Shown: positions 1 through 15,000, counted from the stretch's first letter. The stretch is DNA of 64,000 bases from Streptomyces sp. Edi2 (GCF_040253635.1 NZ_JBEJGX010000003.1:620001-684000), one strand, 5' to 3'. Notes: generated by a model from the sequence alone, not told the origin. Translations and numbers: made by a program.

Positions 1-3000
1 CGCTCCAGGACGACGAAGGCCGAGGGGACCATGTGGCCGGGCAGCGTCCGGGCGGCGAAGGCGCGCAGCTCCGCGCCCGCCGGGATCTCGGCGTCCGGTG
101 CGGCGAGCAGGTGGGCCACCAGGCGCGGCGTGCCGGGCTCGTCCTCCCGTACGGCCACCACGGCGTCCCGGACGGCCGGATGGCCTGCCAGGGCGGCCTC
201 GACCTCTCCTGCCTCGATCCGGTGCCCGCGCAGCTTCATCTGGTGGTCGGTACGGCCGAGGTAGTGCAGCTCGCCGCGGGCGTCGCGGCGGACCAGGTCG
301 CCGGTGCGGTACATCCGCTCGCCCGGTGCGCCGTACGGGTCGGCGAGGAACCGGGTGGCGGTCAGGCCGGGACGGTGGAGGTAGCCGCGGGCCAGGGAGG
401 GCCCGCTGATCCACAGTTCGCCGGGGACGCCGTCGGCGACCGGCCGCAGCCGCTCGTCGAGCACATAGCTGCGGCTGCCCGCGCGGGGGCGCCCGATGGG
501 GGGCGCGGCTCCGTCGGGCTCCAGCGGACCGGACCAGGTGGCGACCACGGTGGTCTCGGTGGGTCCGTAGGAGTTGATCATCCGGTGGTGCGGGGCCCAG
601 CGGGCGACCAGGTCGGCGCCGCAGGCGTCCGCGCCGACGATGAGGGTGCGCAGGTCCGGCAGGGTCCCCGCGGTGGCGGGCGGCACCGTGGCGAGCGCGG
701 CGGGCGGCAGCAGGGTGTGGGTGATGCGTTCCGTGCGCAGCACCTCGGCCAGTTGCCCGCCGAGCAGCGGTCCGGGCGGCGGCACCACGAGAGCGGCGCC
801 GGCCGGCAGGGCCATGCACAACTCCAGTACGGAGGCGTCGAAGCTGGGGGTGGCGAAGGCCAGCACCCGGTCGCCCGGCCGTACCCGGTAGTGCTCGGCC
901 TCGGCGGCGGCGAAGGCGGCCAGGCCGCGGTGGGTAACGACCACGCCCTTGGGGGTGCCGGTGGAGCCCGAGGTGTAGATCACGTAGGCCGGGTCGTCGA
1001 GGTCGAGCGGGCGGACGCGGTCCCGGTCGGTGGGCCGGTGGGCGGGTGCGTCGTCGTCCCCGGCGGCCAGGAGGTCGCGGACCTCGGCGGCCTCCAGGGT
1101 GACGGCCGGGGCGGCGTCGCCCAGCATCAGCGCGATCCGCTCGGCCGGGTACCCGGGGTCCACCGGCAGGTAGGCGGCGCCCGTCTTGGCGGTGGCGAGC
1201 TGGGCGACGACCATGTCGGCCGATCTCGGCAGGACCAGGGCGACGAGGTCGCCGGGGCCGGTCCCCCGGGTACGGAGGTGGTGTGCGAGGTGGTTGGCCC
1301 GCGCCTCCAACTGCCCGAAGGAGAGCTGGAGTTCGGGTGCGCTCACGGCGGGGGCGTCCGGCCACCGGTCGACCGCCGCCTCGACGAGCGCGGCCAGGGT
1401 GGCGGCCGGGACCGGGTCACCGGCCGTCGGGGCACCGCGCCCGGTCAGCCGCTCGCGCTCCTCCGGCGGCAGGATGTCGATCCCGTCCACGGTCGTCGCG
1501 CCGCCGGGTTCTGCCAGGGCGCCCAGGGTGTGCACCAGCTGGGCGGCCAGGGACCGGGCGGTGGACTCCTCGAAGTACCGCGGGTCGTAGCCGAGTTCGA
1601 CGCTCAGCCGGGTGTCGGGCGAGATCACCACGGTGAGCGGGTAGTTGGTGGCCTCCAGGGCGTGCAGATCGCGGACGCTCAGGCCGTGTGCGGTGGCCGC
1701 GGTGTCGTTGATCGGGTAGTTCTCGAAGACCACCAGGCTCTCGAACAGCGGCTCCCCGGCGGGCAGTTCGCTCCAGTTGCGCAGGTCGGACAGCGGGACC
1801 TGGTCGAAGCCGCGGGCGTCGGCCTGTGCGGACTGCAGAGCGCCCAGCCAGTCCGCCGGGGCCGCACCGCCGTCCACGTGGCACCGCACCGGCAGGGTGT
1901 TGATGAACAGGCCGGTGATGGCGTCGGCGCCGGGCAGGTCGGCGGGCCGGCCGGAGACCGTCGTGCCGAAGCACACCTCGCGCTCTCCGCTCCAGCGCGC
2001 CAGCAGCAGGCCCCAGACTCCTTGGACGACGGTGTTGAGGGTGAGGTGGTGGCGCCGGGCGAAGTCCTGGAGCGCGGCGCTCTCCCGCTCGCCGAGCCGC
2101 TCGGAGAGCCAGGTGCCGGCCCGGGTGGCGGCGCCGGGCGCCGGGCGACGGTCGTAGGGCAGCGGGGTGGGCGCGGTCAGGCCGGCCAGGGCACCGCGCC
2201 AGTGCTGTTCGGCCGGGGCGGTGTCGTGGGCGGCGAGCCAGGCGGCGTAGTCCGCGAACGGCCTGCGGTCGGGCAGTTGCGGGGCGGTGCCCCGGGCGAG
2301 CGCCGCGTGGCAGGAGAAGACGTCCGAGAGGACCTGGAAGACGCTCCAGCCGTCGAGCAGCACATGGTGGAAGGTCCACACGACCCGCACCTCGGCCGGG
2401 GAGAGCCGGATGAGGGTGAGCCGCAGCAGCGGCGCCCGGTCGAGGGCGAGCCCGCGGTCGCGGTCCTCGGCGAGCAGCCGCGCCAGTTCGGCGTCGCGCC
2501 GCTCCTGCGTCAGCGCGCTCCAGTCGAGTTCGGTGACGGGCAGGGTGACGGAGCGGTGGACGGTCTGCAGGGGCAGCGGCACCTCGTGCAGGACCACCGC
2601 GCTGCGCAGCACGGGGGTGCGGTCGACGACCTGCTGCCAGGCGGCGGCCAGCAGCCGGGGGTCGGTGACGCCGTCCAGGACGAAGGTGGCCTGTTCGACG
2701 TAGAGGCCCTGGTCGGGTTCGTCGAGCCCGTGGAAGACCATTCCGGTCTGGGTGGGGGTCAGCGGGTAGACATCCGTGACGTCCCGGCCGTCGCCGACGA
2801 GACGGTCGACGGTTTCCTGGTCGAGGCGGACCAGCGGGAAGTCGGAGGGCGTGCGCCCGCCGGCGTCCGGCTCCGCGCAGTGCCGCACGATCTCCCGCAG
2901 CTCGGCGGTCATCTCCTCGGCCAGCGCGGCCACGGTGGACGGCAGGTGCAGGTTCTTCGAGTACGACCAGGTGAACTCCAGCCGCTTGTCCGCCACCATG

Positions 3001-6000
3001 CCGACGATGTCGATCAGATGCGGCCGGTCGGCCGCCCGGTCCATATCGCCCTCCAGCGCGCCGTACGGTGCGTGCAGCAGCCCGTCGCCGCCGGACGCGC
3101 TCCAGTCCTGCTGACCGAGGTAGTTGAAGGCGATCTGCGGATCGGCCGGCAGCACCGGGGCGTCCGGGGTGCGCAGATGGCGCAGCGCACCGTGTCCCAG
3201 ACCCTGCCCGGGCAGCGCCCGCAGGCCCTCCTTGGCGGACTTCAGCGCCGTGGCGAGGTCCGCGTGCGGCGGAAGGTCCAGCGCGACCGGGAACATGGTG
3301 GTAAACCAGCCGACGGTGCGGGAGAGGTCGATGTCGTCGAAGATCTCTTCGCGGCCGTGGCCCTCCAGCCCGATCCGTACCCGGTCGTGCCCGGTCCAGC
3401 GGGCCAGCACCCGGCCCAGGGCGCACAGCAGGACGTCGTTGATCCGGGTCCGGTAGACGTCCGGGACGTCCTGGAGCAGGCGGCGGGTCTCCTCGGCCTC
3501 CAGGCGGACGGTCACGGTGTCCTCGGAGTCCGCGGAATTGCGGCCCGTGCGGTCGGTGGGCAGGTCCGTGTGCCCCTCCGCCGCGCCCCAGTGGGCGAGT
3601 TCGCCGTCGAAGCCGCCGGCCGCGGTGTGGTCGTGCAGCCGCTGCGCCCAGGCCCGGAACGAAGTGGTCTTGGGGCCGAGCGCGGCCCGTTCCCCGGCGC
3701 GCACCCGACGGTAGGCGGAGTCGAGGTCTTCCAGGATGATGCGCCAGGACACCGCGTCGACGACCAGGTGGTGGGCCGCCAGCACCAGGACCGGGCGATC
3801 CTGGTCACCCCGGTGGCACAGCGCGGTCTTCAGCAGCGGCCCGCTGACGAGGTCGAAGCCCGCGCACAGGTCCGCCGTCAGCGCACGCAGCTCCGCGGCG
3901 CGGTCCTGCGGCTCCAGGCGGGCGAGGTCGTGGACCTCCAGGGCGGGGGCCGCACCGGGCGCCGCGGTGTACTGGCGCCGGTGGCCGCCGCCGGTGGTCC
4001 CGTACACCGTGCGCAGGGCGTCGTGGTGCTCCAGCACCGCGGCCAGGGCGGCGCGCAGCGCACCCTCGTCGACCTCGGCGGCCAGCTGGAAGGAGAGCGA
4101 CTGGGTGAAGTGCCCGGGGTTCTCCGGGACGCTGTCGAACAGCCAGTGCTGGACGGGGGTGAGCGGCACCTCGCCCACCACCGGGCCCTGTTCGGCGGTG
4201 GACGCCGTGGCCGGCAGTTCCGCCGCGGCCGCGGCCAGGGCCGCGACGGTCTGGTGGACGAACAGGTGGCGCGGGGTCAGTGCGAGGCCGGCGCGGCGGG
4301 CCGCGGAGACGATCTGGATGCTGAGGATCGAGTCCCCGCCGAGCGCGAAGTAGTTGTCCTCGGCGCCCACCCGGTCCACGCCCAGCACCTCGGCCCAGAT
4401 GGCGGCGAGCGTCTGCTCGGCGTCCGTGCGCGGCGGGACGTAACCGGCGGCCGGGGCGGCCCAGTCGGGTGCCGGCAGGGCACGCCGGTCGAGCTTGCCG
4501 GTGGCTCCCAGCGGCAGCCGCTCCAGGGGGACGACGACCGCGGGGACGAGGTGGTCGGGCAGGCTCTGTGCCAGGAAGGCACGCACCGCGGCGGGGTCGG
4601 CGTCCGCCGCGCCCCGGGTGACCACGTACCCCACCAGGCGTTTGTGGCCGTCGGTCTCGACGACCCGCGCGGCGGCCTCGGCCACCTCGGGGTGCCGGGC
4701 CAGCGCGGCCTCGACCTCGCCGAGTTCGATGCGGAAGCCGCGCACCTTGACCTGGTCGTCGCTGCGGCCCAGGTACTCCAACTGCCCGTCGGCGTCCCAG
4801 CGCACGAGGTCGCCGGTGCGGTACATCCGCTCGCCCGCGGGGCCGAACGGGTCGGCCAGGAAGCGCCGGGCGGTCAGCCCGGGCCGCGCGAAGTAGCCGC
4901 GCGCCACACCGGTCCCGGCGAGGTAGAGCTCGCCGGGTACCCCGACGGGGACCGGCCGCAGGTGCGGATCGAGGACATAGGCCCGGGCGCCGGCGACCGG
5001 ACTGCCGATCGGCGGTGTGCGGTCCGGATCGGCCGGGTCGCAGTACCACGCGGTGGCGTAGACGGTGGCCTCGGTGGGGCCGTAGATGTTCGCGACCCGG
5101 CAGCCGGGTACGGCCGCGCGGACCTCCCGTACGGTACGGGCCGCAAGGCCCTCGCCGGCCAGCACCACGGTGTCCGCCGTGACGTGCACGGTGTCCTCGG
5201 CGAGCAGCTGGCCGAGGGCGGAGGGGACGGCGCTGAGCAGGCTCGCGGTCCAGGGGGCCGAGCGCTCGGCGAGGGCCAGCAGGTCGCTGACGATCTCGAC
5301 GCAGCCGCCGGACAGCAGCGGGCCGAAGATCTCGAAGACCGACACATCGAAGTTGAGCGAGGTGGACGCCACGACGTGGGACAGGCCCCGGCCGCCGAAC
5401 TCTCCGGCCGCCCAGTCGGCCAGTGCGACGACCGACCCGTGGGTGGCCACCACGCCCTTGGGCAGGCCGGTGGAACCGGAGGTGTGGATGACGTAGGCGG
5501 GGTGGGCGGGCAGCAGCGCACCGGTCCGCTCGCCGTCGCCGATATCGGCGGCGGACTGCCCGGCGAGCCGGTCCGCGGTCCCGGGGCCGTCGAGCGCGAT
5601 CCGGGTGGCGGGCCCGTCGGGCAGCCGCCCGGCCAGGGCGGCGGTGGTGAGCACGATGTCCGGCCCGATGTCGTCGAAGAGGAAGGAGACCCGCTCGGCC
5701 GGGTACTTGGGGTCGACCGGAAGGTAGCCGGCACCGCTCTTGAGCACGGCCAGCAGGGCCGTGATCAGGTCGGCCGTGCGCGGCAGCGCGAGGGCGACGA
5801 ACCGCTCGGGGCCCGCGCCCGAGGCGATCAGCAGCCGGGCCAGCCGGTTGGCGCGTTCGTTCAGCTCCCGGTAGGTGAGCCGGTCGTCGCCGGCCAGTAC
5901 GGCGGTGGCGTGCGGGGTGCGGCCCGCCTGCTCCTCGAACACCTGGGGCAGGACGCGCCGCGGCGGCGCGACGGCCGTTCCGCCGAACTCCCGCAGGATG

Positions 6001-9000
6001 CGTCCGCGTTCGTCCGCGGTGACCAGCGGCAGGTCGCCCAGGCGGCGGTCCGGGTCGGCCGCCATCTCCGTCAGCAGGACCCGCAGGCAGGTGCCCAGGC
6101 GCTCGACCGTCGCCGCGTCGAAGGCCGCCGGGTCGTAGTCCAGGGCCACGGTGAGGCGTTCGCCGGGGGCGACGATCACGCTGAGCGGGTAGTTGGTCGG
6201 CTCCAGATCGCGTTCCTGCTGGATGCCCAGGCCGTGCCGGGCGAGGGCGTCGCCGTCGAAGGGGTAGTTCTCGAAGACCACGATGCTGTCGAACAGGCCG
6301 GTCCCGCGCGGGACTTCGCTCCAGGTCTGGAGCTCGGCCAGGGAGACGAAGTCGTAGCGCCGCGACTCCGACTGGGCGGTCTGCAGGTCGCGCAGCCAGT
6401 CCAGCAGCGCGCGGTGCCCGTCGACCCGGACCCGGGTGGGGAGGGTGTTGATGAACAGGCCGACCATGGACTCCACCCCGGGCAGCGCGGCGGGCCGGCC
6501 GGAGACGGTGGTGCCGAAGACCACGTCGTCGCTGTTGCCGTAGCGGGAGAGCAGCAGGCCCCAGGCGCCCTGCAGCACGGTGTTCATGGTGAGGCCGGCG
6601 TGCTGCGCGGTCTCCCGCAGGCGGGCGGAGTCCGCCTCGTCCAGGGTGACGTGGACCGAGCCCGAGGACGAGGCGCGGTGGGCCTCCAAAGGCTTGTGGT
6701 CCCGCGGGAGTTCGGTCGGTGAGGTGAATCCGGCCAGCGCGGTGCGCCAGTGCCGCTCGGCCTGGGTGCTGTCCTGCTCCGCCAGCCAGCGCAGGTAGCT
6801 GCCGAAGGGCTGGCGGGAGGGGACCTCGGGGCGGCGGCCCGCGGTGAGCGCCGCGTACCGTTCGCAGATCTCGTCGAAGACCTGGGCCGCGCTCCAGCCG
6901 TCGAGCAGGATGTGGTGGAACGTCCACACCAGCCGGACCCGGTCACCGGACAGCTTGATCAGGGCCAGCCGCATCAGCGGGGCGGCGGCGAGGTCGAGAC
7001 CGGCCGCCCGGTCCTCGGCGAGCAGGGTGGTCAGCGCGTGCTCGCACGCCTCGGGGGTCCACCCGGACCAGTCGTGGTGGGTGACGGGCACGGTGGCCCG
7101 CGTCTGGACGATCTGGAGCGGTTCGGCGGTCTCGGCCCACACCAGGCGGGTGCGCAGCATCGGGTTGGCGTCGGCCGTCTGCTGCCAGGCCGTGGCGAGC
7201 GCGGCCGGGTCGGTGACGCCGGAGAGCACCAGCTGGACCTGGTTGAAGTAGGTGTGGGAGTCGGGGTCCATCAGGCTGTGGAACAGCATGCCCGCCTGCA
7301 TCGGCGTCAGCGGGTAGATGTCCTCCACCGCGCGGCCGTCCGCCGCGACCCGGTCCACGGCCGCCTGGTCGAGGCGGGCGAGCGGGTAGTCGGAGGGGGT
7401 GCGGCCGCCGGCGTCCGGGCCGGCGCAGTGCGCGACGATGTCCTCCAGCGCCGTGAGCATGCCGGTGGCCAGCGCGCTGACCGTCTCCTCGTGGTGCACT
7501 CCGCTGCTGTAGTACCAGGTGAGTTCGAGGCGCCGGTCCTCGACCCGGCCCACCACGTCCAGCAGGTGCGGCCGGACGGTCCCGGGCGCGGCGGCGCCGT
7601 CCAGTCCGCCGCGTACGGCACGGATCAGCCCGCCGTCGCCGGACCAGTCGAACTGGCCGAGGTAGTTGAAGCTGATGAGGGGCTGGGGCGTGCCGGTGAG
7701 TTCGGGGGCGCCCGCCAGGTGCCGCAGCGCTCCGTGGCCGAGGCCCCGGCCGGGTACCGCCCGCAGTTGTTCCTTGACGGACTTGAGCGCCGCGGCCCAG
7801 TCGCCGTCCTCGACGTCCAGGGCGACGGGGAACAGGGAGGTGAACCAGCCGACCGTACGGGACAGGTCGACGCCCTCGAAGAGGTGGTCCTCGCGGCCGT
7901 GTCCCTCCAGGCCGACGGCGACGGTGCGCTCGCCGGTCCAGTCGGCCAGCACCCGGCCGAGCGCGGTGAGCAGCACGTCGTTGATCTGTGTGCGGTAGAC
8001 GCCGGGCACCTTCTGCAGCAGGTCGCCGGTCCGCCCGCGGTCCAGGCGGACGGTGACCGAGCGCAGGTCGGCGATGGTGTTGGTGCCGTCGGCATCGACG
8101 GGCAGGGGGGCGGCGCACTGCTGGGCCACCGCGCTCCAGTGCGCCCGCTCTCCGTCGAAGCCGCCGGACCCGGTGCGGTCGTGCAGCCGGCGGGCCCATT
8201 CCTGTACGGAGGTGGTCCGGGCGGGCGGGGCCACCGGGTCACCGTTGCGGGCCTGCCGGTAGGTGCTCTCCAGGTCCTCCAGCAGCACCCGCCAGGAGAC
8301 CCCGTCGACCACCAGGTGGTGGACGGTCAGGAACAGCCGCGACGGCAGGCCCGGGGCGCCGGTGAACAGGCGGGCGGCGAGCAGGGGTCCGGTGTCCAGC
8401 CGGAAGCCGGCGTGCGCCTCGGCCGTGGCGGCCTCGACCACGGCGGCGCACTCCTCCTCGTCCCGTCCGGTCAGGTCGTGCACCTGCAGCAGCTGCGGTG
8501 CGGTGGCGTCCGGGGCGGGGCAGTGCTGGTGCCAGGTGCCGTCCGCCCGCTGCGCGAAGCGGGCCCGCAGGGCGTCGTGGTGGGCCCACAGGGCGTGCAG
8601 CGCCACGTGCAGCGCCCGCGGGTCGGGCTCCTCGGCCAGTTCGATGACGAGGGACTGGTTGAAGTACCCGGGGTGCTCCGGCCGGGCGTCGAGGAACCAG
8701 TGCTGGATCGGGGTGAGGGCGATGTCCCCGGTGACCGGGCCGGTGCCGCTCAGGGGTGCGGCGGCGCCGGTGGCGGCGGCCAGGGCGGCGATGGTGGGGT
8801 GGCGGAACAGGTCCCTGGGGGTCAGGGCCAGGCCCGCCCGGCGGGCGCGCGAGACGACCTGGATGCTGAGGATCGAATCGCCGCCCAGCATGAAGAAGTT
8901 GTCCTCGACGCCCACCCGGTCGACGCCCAGCAGGGCGCACCAGATCTCCGCGAGGATCCGCTCGGCCTCGGTGCGCGGCGCGCGGTGCTCACCGGCGGTG

Positions 9001-12000
9001 GCGGCCGACAGGTCGGGGGCGGGCAGCCGGCGCCGGTCCACTTTTCCGTTGCCGGTCAGGGGCAGCGCGTCCAGGGTCACGAAGGCGGCGGGGACCATGT
9101 AGTCGGGCAGCTCGGCGGCGAGGTGGGCGCGCAGCTCCTCGGCCTGCGGCACCGTCGCCTCCGGGGCGGGGACGAGGTAGGCGACCAGGCGCTTGCGGCC
9201 GCCGTCCTCGGGGACGGTCACCACCGCTTCGGCGACGCCGGCATGGCGGGTGAGCACGGCCTCGATCTCGGCCGGTTCGACGCGGAAGCCGCGGATCTTG
9301 ATCTGGTCGTCGGCGCGCCCCACGAAGTGGAGTTCGCCGTCGGCGCTCCAGCGCACGATGTCGCCGGTGCGGTACATCCGGCTCCCGGCCGGGCCGAACG
9401 GGTCGGCAAGGTAGCGTGCGGCGGTCGCGCCGGGGCGGCCGGCGTAGCCGCGGGCGAGCCCGGCGCCGGCGATGTACAGCTCTCCCGGGATACCCGGCGG
9501 CTGCGGCTGCAGCGCGTCATCCAGGACGTAGACGCGCATGTTGTCCAGCGGGCGGCCGATGGGCAGGGCGGCGGGCAGCGGGTCGCCGGAGCGAAAGGCC
9601 CGGCGGGTCGCGAAGGTGGTGGTCTCGGTGGGGCCGTAGCCGTCGACCACGGTCAGGTCCGGGCAGGCGTCCAGGACGCGGCGTACCGCGGCGCCCGGCA
9701 CGGCCTCGCCGCCGGTCCACACCTCCCGGGCGCCCCGCAGGCACGCGGGGTCCTCCTGGGACAGCAGGCGGAACAGCCCGGCGGTCAGCCACAGGCAGGT
9801 GACGCCCTGTTCACGGATCGCCCGGCGCACCGTGGTGGCGTCCACGTCGGCCGGCGGGGCGAGGACGGCCCGGCCGCCGCGCAGCAGCGACACCCACAGT
9901 TCGTAGGTGGCCGCGTCGAAGGCCTGCGGCGAGTGCACCAGGACCCGGTCGTGACCGTCGAATGCGCGGTCGAAGGCGAGCGCCACGACGTCCCGGTGGC
10001 GCACCGCGACCCCCTTGGGGCGGCCGGTGGAGCCGGAGGTGAACATCAGGTAGAGCGCGTTGTCGGGGTGCAGGGCGGGCAGGGGCGTGCCCTCCGGCGC
10101 ATCGGCATCGGCCGGTGCGGCCTCGTCCGTCACCAGCAGGGTGCGCCCGCCGGGTGCCGCCTCGCGGGCGGCCTCCTCCCAGGCGGCGTCGGTGAGCACC
10201 AGCTCCGCCGTGGTCTCCGCCAGCACCTGCCGCAGCCGCTCCCGTGGCGCGCGGCCGTCCAGCGGGACGTACACCCCGCCCGCCTTGACGAGGGCCAGCT
10301 GCGCGATGACCAGGGCGGCCGACCGGTCCATGAGGACCCCGACCGGGGACTCCGGACGCACGCCGAGCCCGGCCAGTCGGCGGGCCAACGCGTCGGTGCG
10401 GGCGTCGAGTTCGCGGTAGGTGAGCCGGGTGTCCCCGGCGTCCAGCGCCATGGCGTCGGGGGTGCGCCGGGCCTGGGCGGCGAACAGCTCGGCGACCGTG
10501 CCCCGGGGCAGCGGGGCGGCGGTGTCGTTCCACTCCTCGGTCACCTGGCGGCGGCGTGCCGCGCCGAGCACCGGCAGCCGGGCGGGCGGCCGCCCGGCGT
10601 CCGCGGCCAGGCCCTCCAGCAGCACGGTGAGGTACTCCCCCATCCGCTCCACGGTGGCCGCGTCGAACAGCTCCGGGTCGTAGCCGAGCCGCAGGGCCAG
10701 CTCCTGGCCGGGGTAGGCGACCAGGCTCAGCGGGTAGTTGGTGGTCTCGATGCCGTCGAGGCCGCTCAGCCGCAGTCCGTGCGCGGCGGCGAGGTCGCCG
10801 CCGACCGGATAGTTCTCGAACACCACGATGCTGTCGAAGAGCGGGACCCGCTCGGGCAGGTCGCTGAACGCCTTCAGCCGGGCGAGCGGGACGAAGTCGA
10901 AGCGCCGGTCCTCGGTCTGGATCTCCTGCACCCGGCGCAGCCAGTCCGTCAGGGTGCCGTCGGCGGGGACCGTCAGCCGGGTCGGCACGGTCGCGATGAA
11001 CAGGCCGTTCATGGCCTCGACGCCGGGCAGCTCCGGCGGCCGTCCCGACACCGTGGTGCCGAAGACGACGTCCCTGCGCCCCGTCTGACGTGCCAGCAGC
11101 AGCGCCCAGGCGCCCTGGACCAGCGTGTTCATGGTCAGGCCCGCGTCCTTGGCCAGGCGGTCCAGGCGGCGGGTGGTGGCGGCGGGCAGCGCGATCCGTA
11201 CCGCCTCGGTGGACTCCGCGCGGTGGGTCTCCCGGGGCTCGCGGTCGTAGGGCAGGACGGTGGGCTCGCTCCAGCCGTCGAGCCGGTCCTGCCAGTGCCG
11301 TTCGGCCTGTGCCCAGTCGCGGCCCTGCAGCCAGGCCACGTAGTCGCGGAACGGCCGGCGGCTGGGCAGGCCCGCCACCGCGGGCGCGGCGTCGTCGTGG
11401 TCCGCCCGGTCGCGCAGCGCGGCGTGGCACCGGAAGACATCGGAGAGCACCTGGAACAGGCTCCAGCCGTCGAGCACCAGGTGGTGGAAGGACCACACCA
11501 CCTGGACCTCGGTGTCGGAGAGCCGGGCCAGGACCAGGCGCAGCAGCGGGGCACGGTCGAGGCCGATCCCGCGCCGCCGGTCGCGGTCGAGCAGTTCTTG
11601 CAGTGCGGCCCGGCGCTCGTCGTCCGGCAGGGCCCGCCAGTCCAGCTCGGTGACCGGCACGGTGACGCCGCGCTCCACCACCAGCAGCGGCTCGGGCACG
11701 TCCTGCCAGACGACGCGTCCGCGCAGCACCGGGGTGCGGTCCGTGACCTGCTGCCAGGCCGCGGCGAGGGCCTGCGGGTCGGGCACGCCGTCCAGGACGA
11801 AGGTGAGCTGCTGGAAGTAGACGCTCTGGTCGTCCTGGGAGAGCCGGTGGAAGAGCATGCCGGCCTGGGTGGGGGTCAGCGGGTGGATGTCCTCGACGGT
11901 GCTGCCGTCGCCCACCAGCCGGTCCACGGTGGGCTGGTCGAGCGCGGCCAGCGGGAAGTCGGAGGGGGTGCGGCCGCCGGCTCCGGGCCGGGCGGCGTCC

Positions 12001-15000
12001 CGGGCGATGTCGCCCAGCGCCCGGGCGAAGTCCCCGGCGAGCCCCGCGACGGTCTCCTCGTGATGGAGGTTCGCCGAGTAGAACCAGGTGAACTCCAGGG
12101 CGTCGCCGTCCAGCCGGCCGACGACCTCCAGGGCGTGCGGGCGCGGCGCGGCGGGGTCGGCGTCCAGCGCCAGTTCGCGGTACGGGCCGCGGTAGAGGCT
12201 GCCGTCACCGCCCGGCGTGCCGAACTGGCCGAGGTAGTTGAAGCTGATGTCCGCGGTCGGGGTGCCGGGCAGGCCCTCCGGCCGGAGCAGGTGCCGCTGG
12301 ACGCCGTAGCCGAGGCCGCGGCGGGGCACGGCGCGCAACTGCTCCTTGACCGACTTCAGCACGGTGCACCGGTCGGCGTCCCGTGCCACGGTGAGGGCGA
12401 CCGGGTAGCGGGTGGTGAACCAGCCGACGGTACGGCTCAGGTCCACATCGGGGAACAGCTCCTCCCGGCCGTGGCCCTCCAGGTCGACCGGGACCCGGTC
12501 GCGTCCGGTCCACTCGTGGAGCACCCGGCCCAGCGCGCTCAGCAGCACATCGTTGACCTGGGTGCGGAAGGCCCCGGGCAGGGTGTGCAGCACGGCGGAG
12601 GTGTCCGCAGGGGTGAGGCGCACGGTCACCGAGCGGGCCGACGCATAGGTGTTGGCGCCGGCGAGGTCGGCCGGCAGCGCCGGGTCACAGGTGCGGGCGA
12701 GCGCCGTCCAGTAGTCCGTCTCGTCCTGGAAGCCGCCGGTTTCGGCGTGCCCGGTCAGCCGCTTCGCCCAGTGGCGCAGCGGGGAGGACTTCGGCGGCAG
12801 CGCGGCGTCCGCTCCCGCGCGCCGTGCGCGGTAGGCCCGGTCCAGGTCCTCCAGCAGCAGCCGCCAGGAGACGCCGTCGACCACCAGGTGGTGGACGGCC
12901 AGGTGCAGGACGGGAGGCAGACCGGTGCCCCGGTCGTGGAGCACGGCGCGCAGCAGGGGGCCGCGGCTCAGGTCGAACGGCCCGTGGTGCGGGACGTCGT
13001 CGGCGGGGCCGGTGTGGCGGCGCAGCGCGAACCCGGGTGCGTCGCGGTCGATGTGCTGGCGCCACCGGCCGTCGCCGTCCCGCACGAAGCGCGAGCGCAG
13101 GGCGTCGTGGTGGGCGACCACGTCGTGCAGGGCGGCTTCCAACGCCGTGGCGTCGAGGCCGTCGGCCAGCTCGACGGACATCGTCTGGGCGAAGTGGCCG
13201 GACCGCTCGGGGTCGCTCTCGAACAGCCAGTGCTGAATGGGCGTCAGCGGCGCCGGCCCGGTGGCCTCCGCCTCGGGTGCCGGGCCCGGGGCCGGCTGCC
13301 CGGCGGCGTCCACGCACTGCGCGAGGGCGGCGACCGTCTGGTGCCGGTACACGTCGCGCGAGGTGACGGCCAGGCCCGCCTGCCGTGCCTGGGCGACCAC
13401 CTGGATGCTGAGGATCGAATCGCCGCCCAGCGAGAAGAAGTTGTCGTCGACGCCGACGCGCTCGACCCGCAGGACGTCGGCCCACACCGTGGCCAGCGCC
13501 CGTTCGGTGGCGGTGCGCGGCGCGGCGTAGTCCGCCGTACCCGCAGTCGTCCAGTCCGGGTCGGGCAGCCGGCCGCGGTCCAGCTTGCCGTTGGGGTTGA
13601 GCGGCATCGCGTCCAGGACGACGACGGTGGCGGGCACCATGTAGTCGGGCACGCTGCGGCCGAGCAGCCGGCGTATCGCGTTCGGGGCGAGCTCGGCCCC
13701 GGGCGCCGGGACGACATAGCCGATCAGCCGCTTGTGGCCGCCGCTCTCCCGGGTGGCGGCGGCCGCCTGGGCCACCCCCGCACAGCGCAGCAGCGCCTCC
13801 TCGACCTCACCCAGCTCGATACGGAAGCCCCGCACCTTGACCTGCTGGTCGGCCCGGCCCAGGTACTCCAGCTCACCGTCGGTGGTCCAGCGCACCAGGT
13901 CGCCGGTGCGGTACATCCGGCTGCCGGGGGCGGCGAAGGGGTCGGCGAGGAACCGGGTGGCGGTCAGGCCGGGACGCCTGAGGTATCCCCGGGCCAGGCC
14001 CCCTCCCCCGAGGTACAACTCGCCTGTCACGCCCGGGGGTTGCGGGCGCAGCATGCTGTCCAGGACGTAGCAGCGGGTCCGGGCGACGGGCCGGCCGATG
14101 GGCGGGGCCTGCTCGGGCGTGTCCTCGTCGGCGAACCATGCCGTGGCGTAGACCGTGGCCTCGGTCGGGCCGTAGATGTTGGCGACCCGGGAGGACGGCA
14201 TCGTCTCCCGGATCTCCCGTACGGTCTGCGCGGGCAGCGCCTCGCCCGCCAGGACCACCGTGTCGGCCGTGACGGAGCCGGTGTCCCGGGTGAGCAGCCG
14301 GGAGATCACCGACGGCACCCCGCTGAGGAGGCCCGCCTGCCGCGGCGCGGTTCCCGGCCGGTCGGCGAGGGCCGGGAGGTCGGCCACCACTTCGATGCTG
14401 CCACCGGAGAGCAGGGGGCAGAGCAGTTCGAAGACGGAGACGTCGAAATTGAGCGAGGTGGAGGCCACCACATGCGTCAGCCGCTCCGGGCCGAACTGTG
14501 CTCCCGCCCAGGCCGCCAGGTCCGCCACGCTGCGATGCGTGACCACGACACCTTTGGGACGGCCGGTCGAACCGGACGTGTAGATGACGTACGCGGGGTG
14601 GCCGGGGTCGAGCGGCCGGACCCGTTCGGCGTCGGTCAGGTCCTCCTCCGGATGCCCGGCCCACTCGGCCACGGTCTCCGGGTCGTCCAGTACCAGCCGC
14701 TCCACGCCCCCGGGCAGCGCGCCGGCCGTGTCCCGGGTGGTCAGCACGAGGGCCGGCTCGGCGTCGGTGAGCATGAAGCGGATGCGCTCGGCCGGATAGC
14801 CGGGGTCCACCGGCAGATAGCCGGCGCCCGCCTTGAGCACCGCCCACAGGGCGGGGACCAGGTCGGCCGAGCGCGGCAGGGCCAGCGCCACCAGGGTCTC
14901 GGGTCCCGCCCCGCGGCGGACCAGCAGCCGGGCCAGGCGGTTGGCGCGCCGGTTCACCTCGTCGTAGGTGAGCTGGGTGTCCCCGCAGACCACGGCGGTC

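Noticed and set aside
3805..6927. Minus-strand open frame of about 1,040 codons inside the NRPS, similar ones at 6943-8199 and 9811-11496
   Set aside because: Out of phase with the NRPS motifs; Arg/Pro/Ala-rich noise typical of high-GC DNA.
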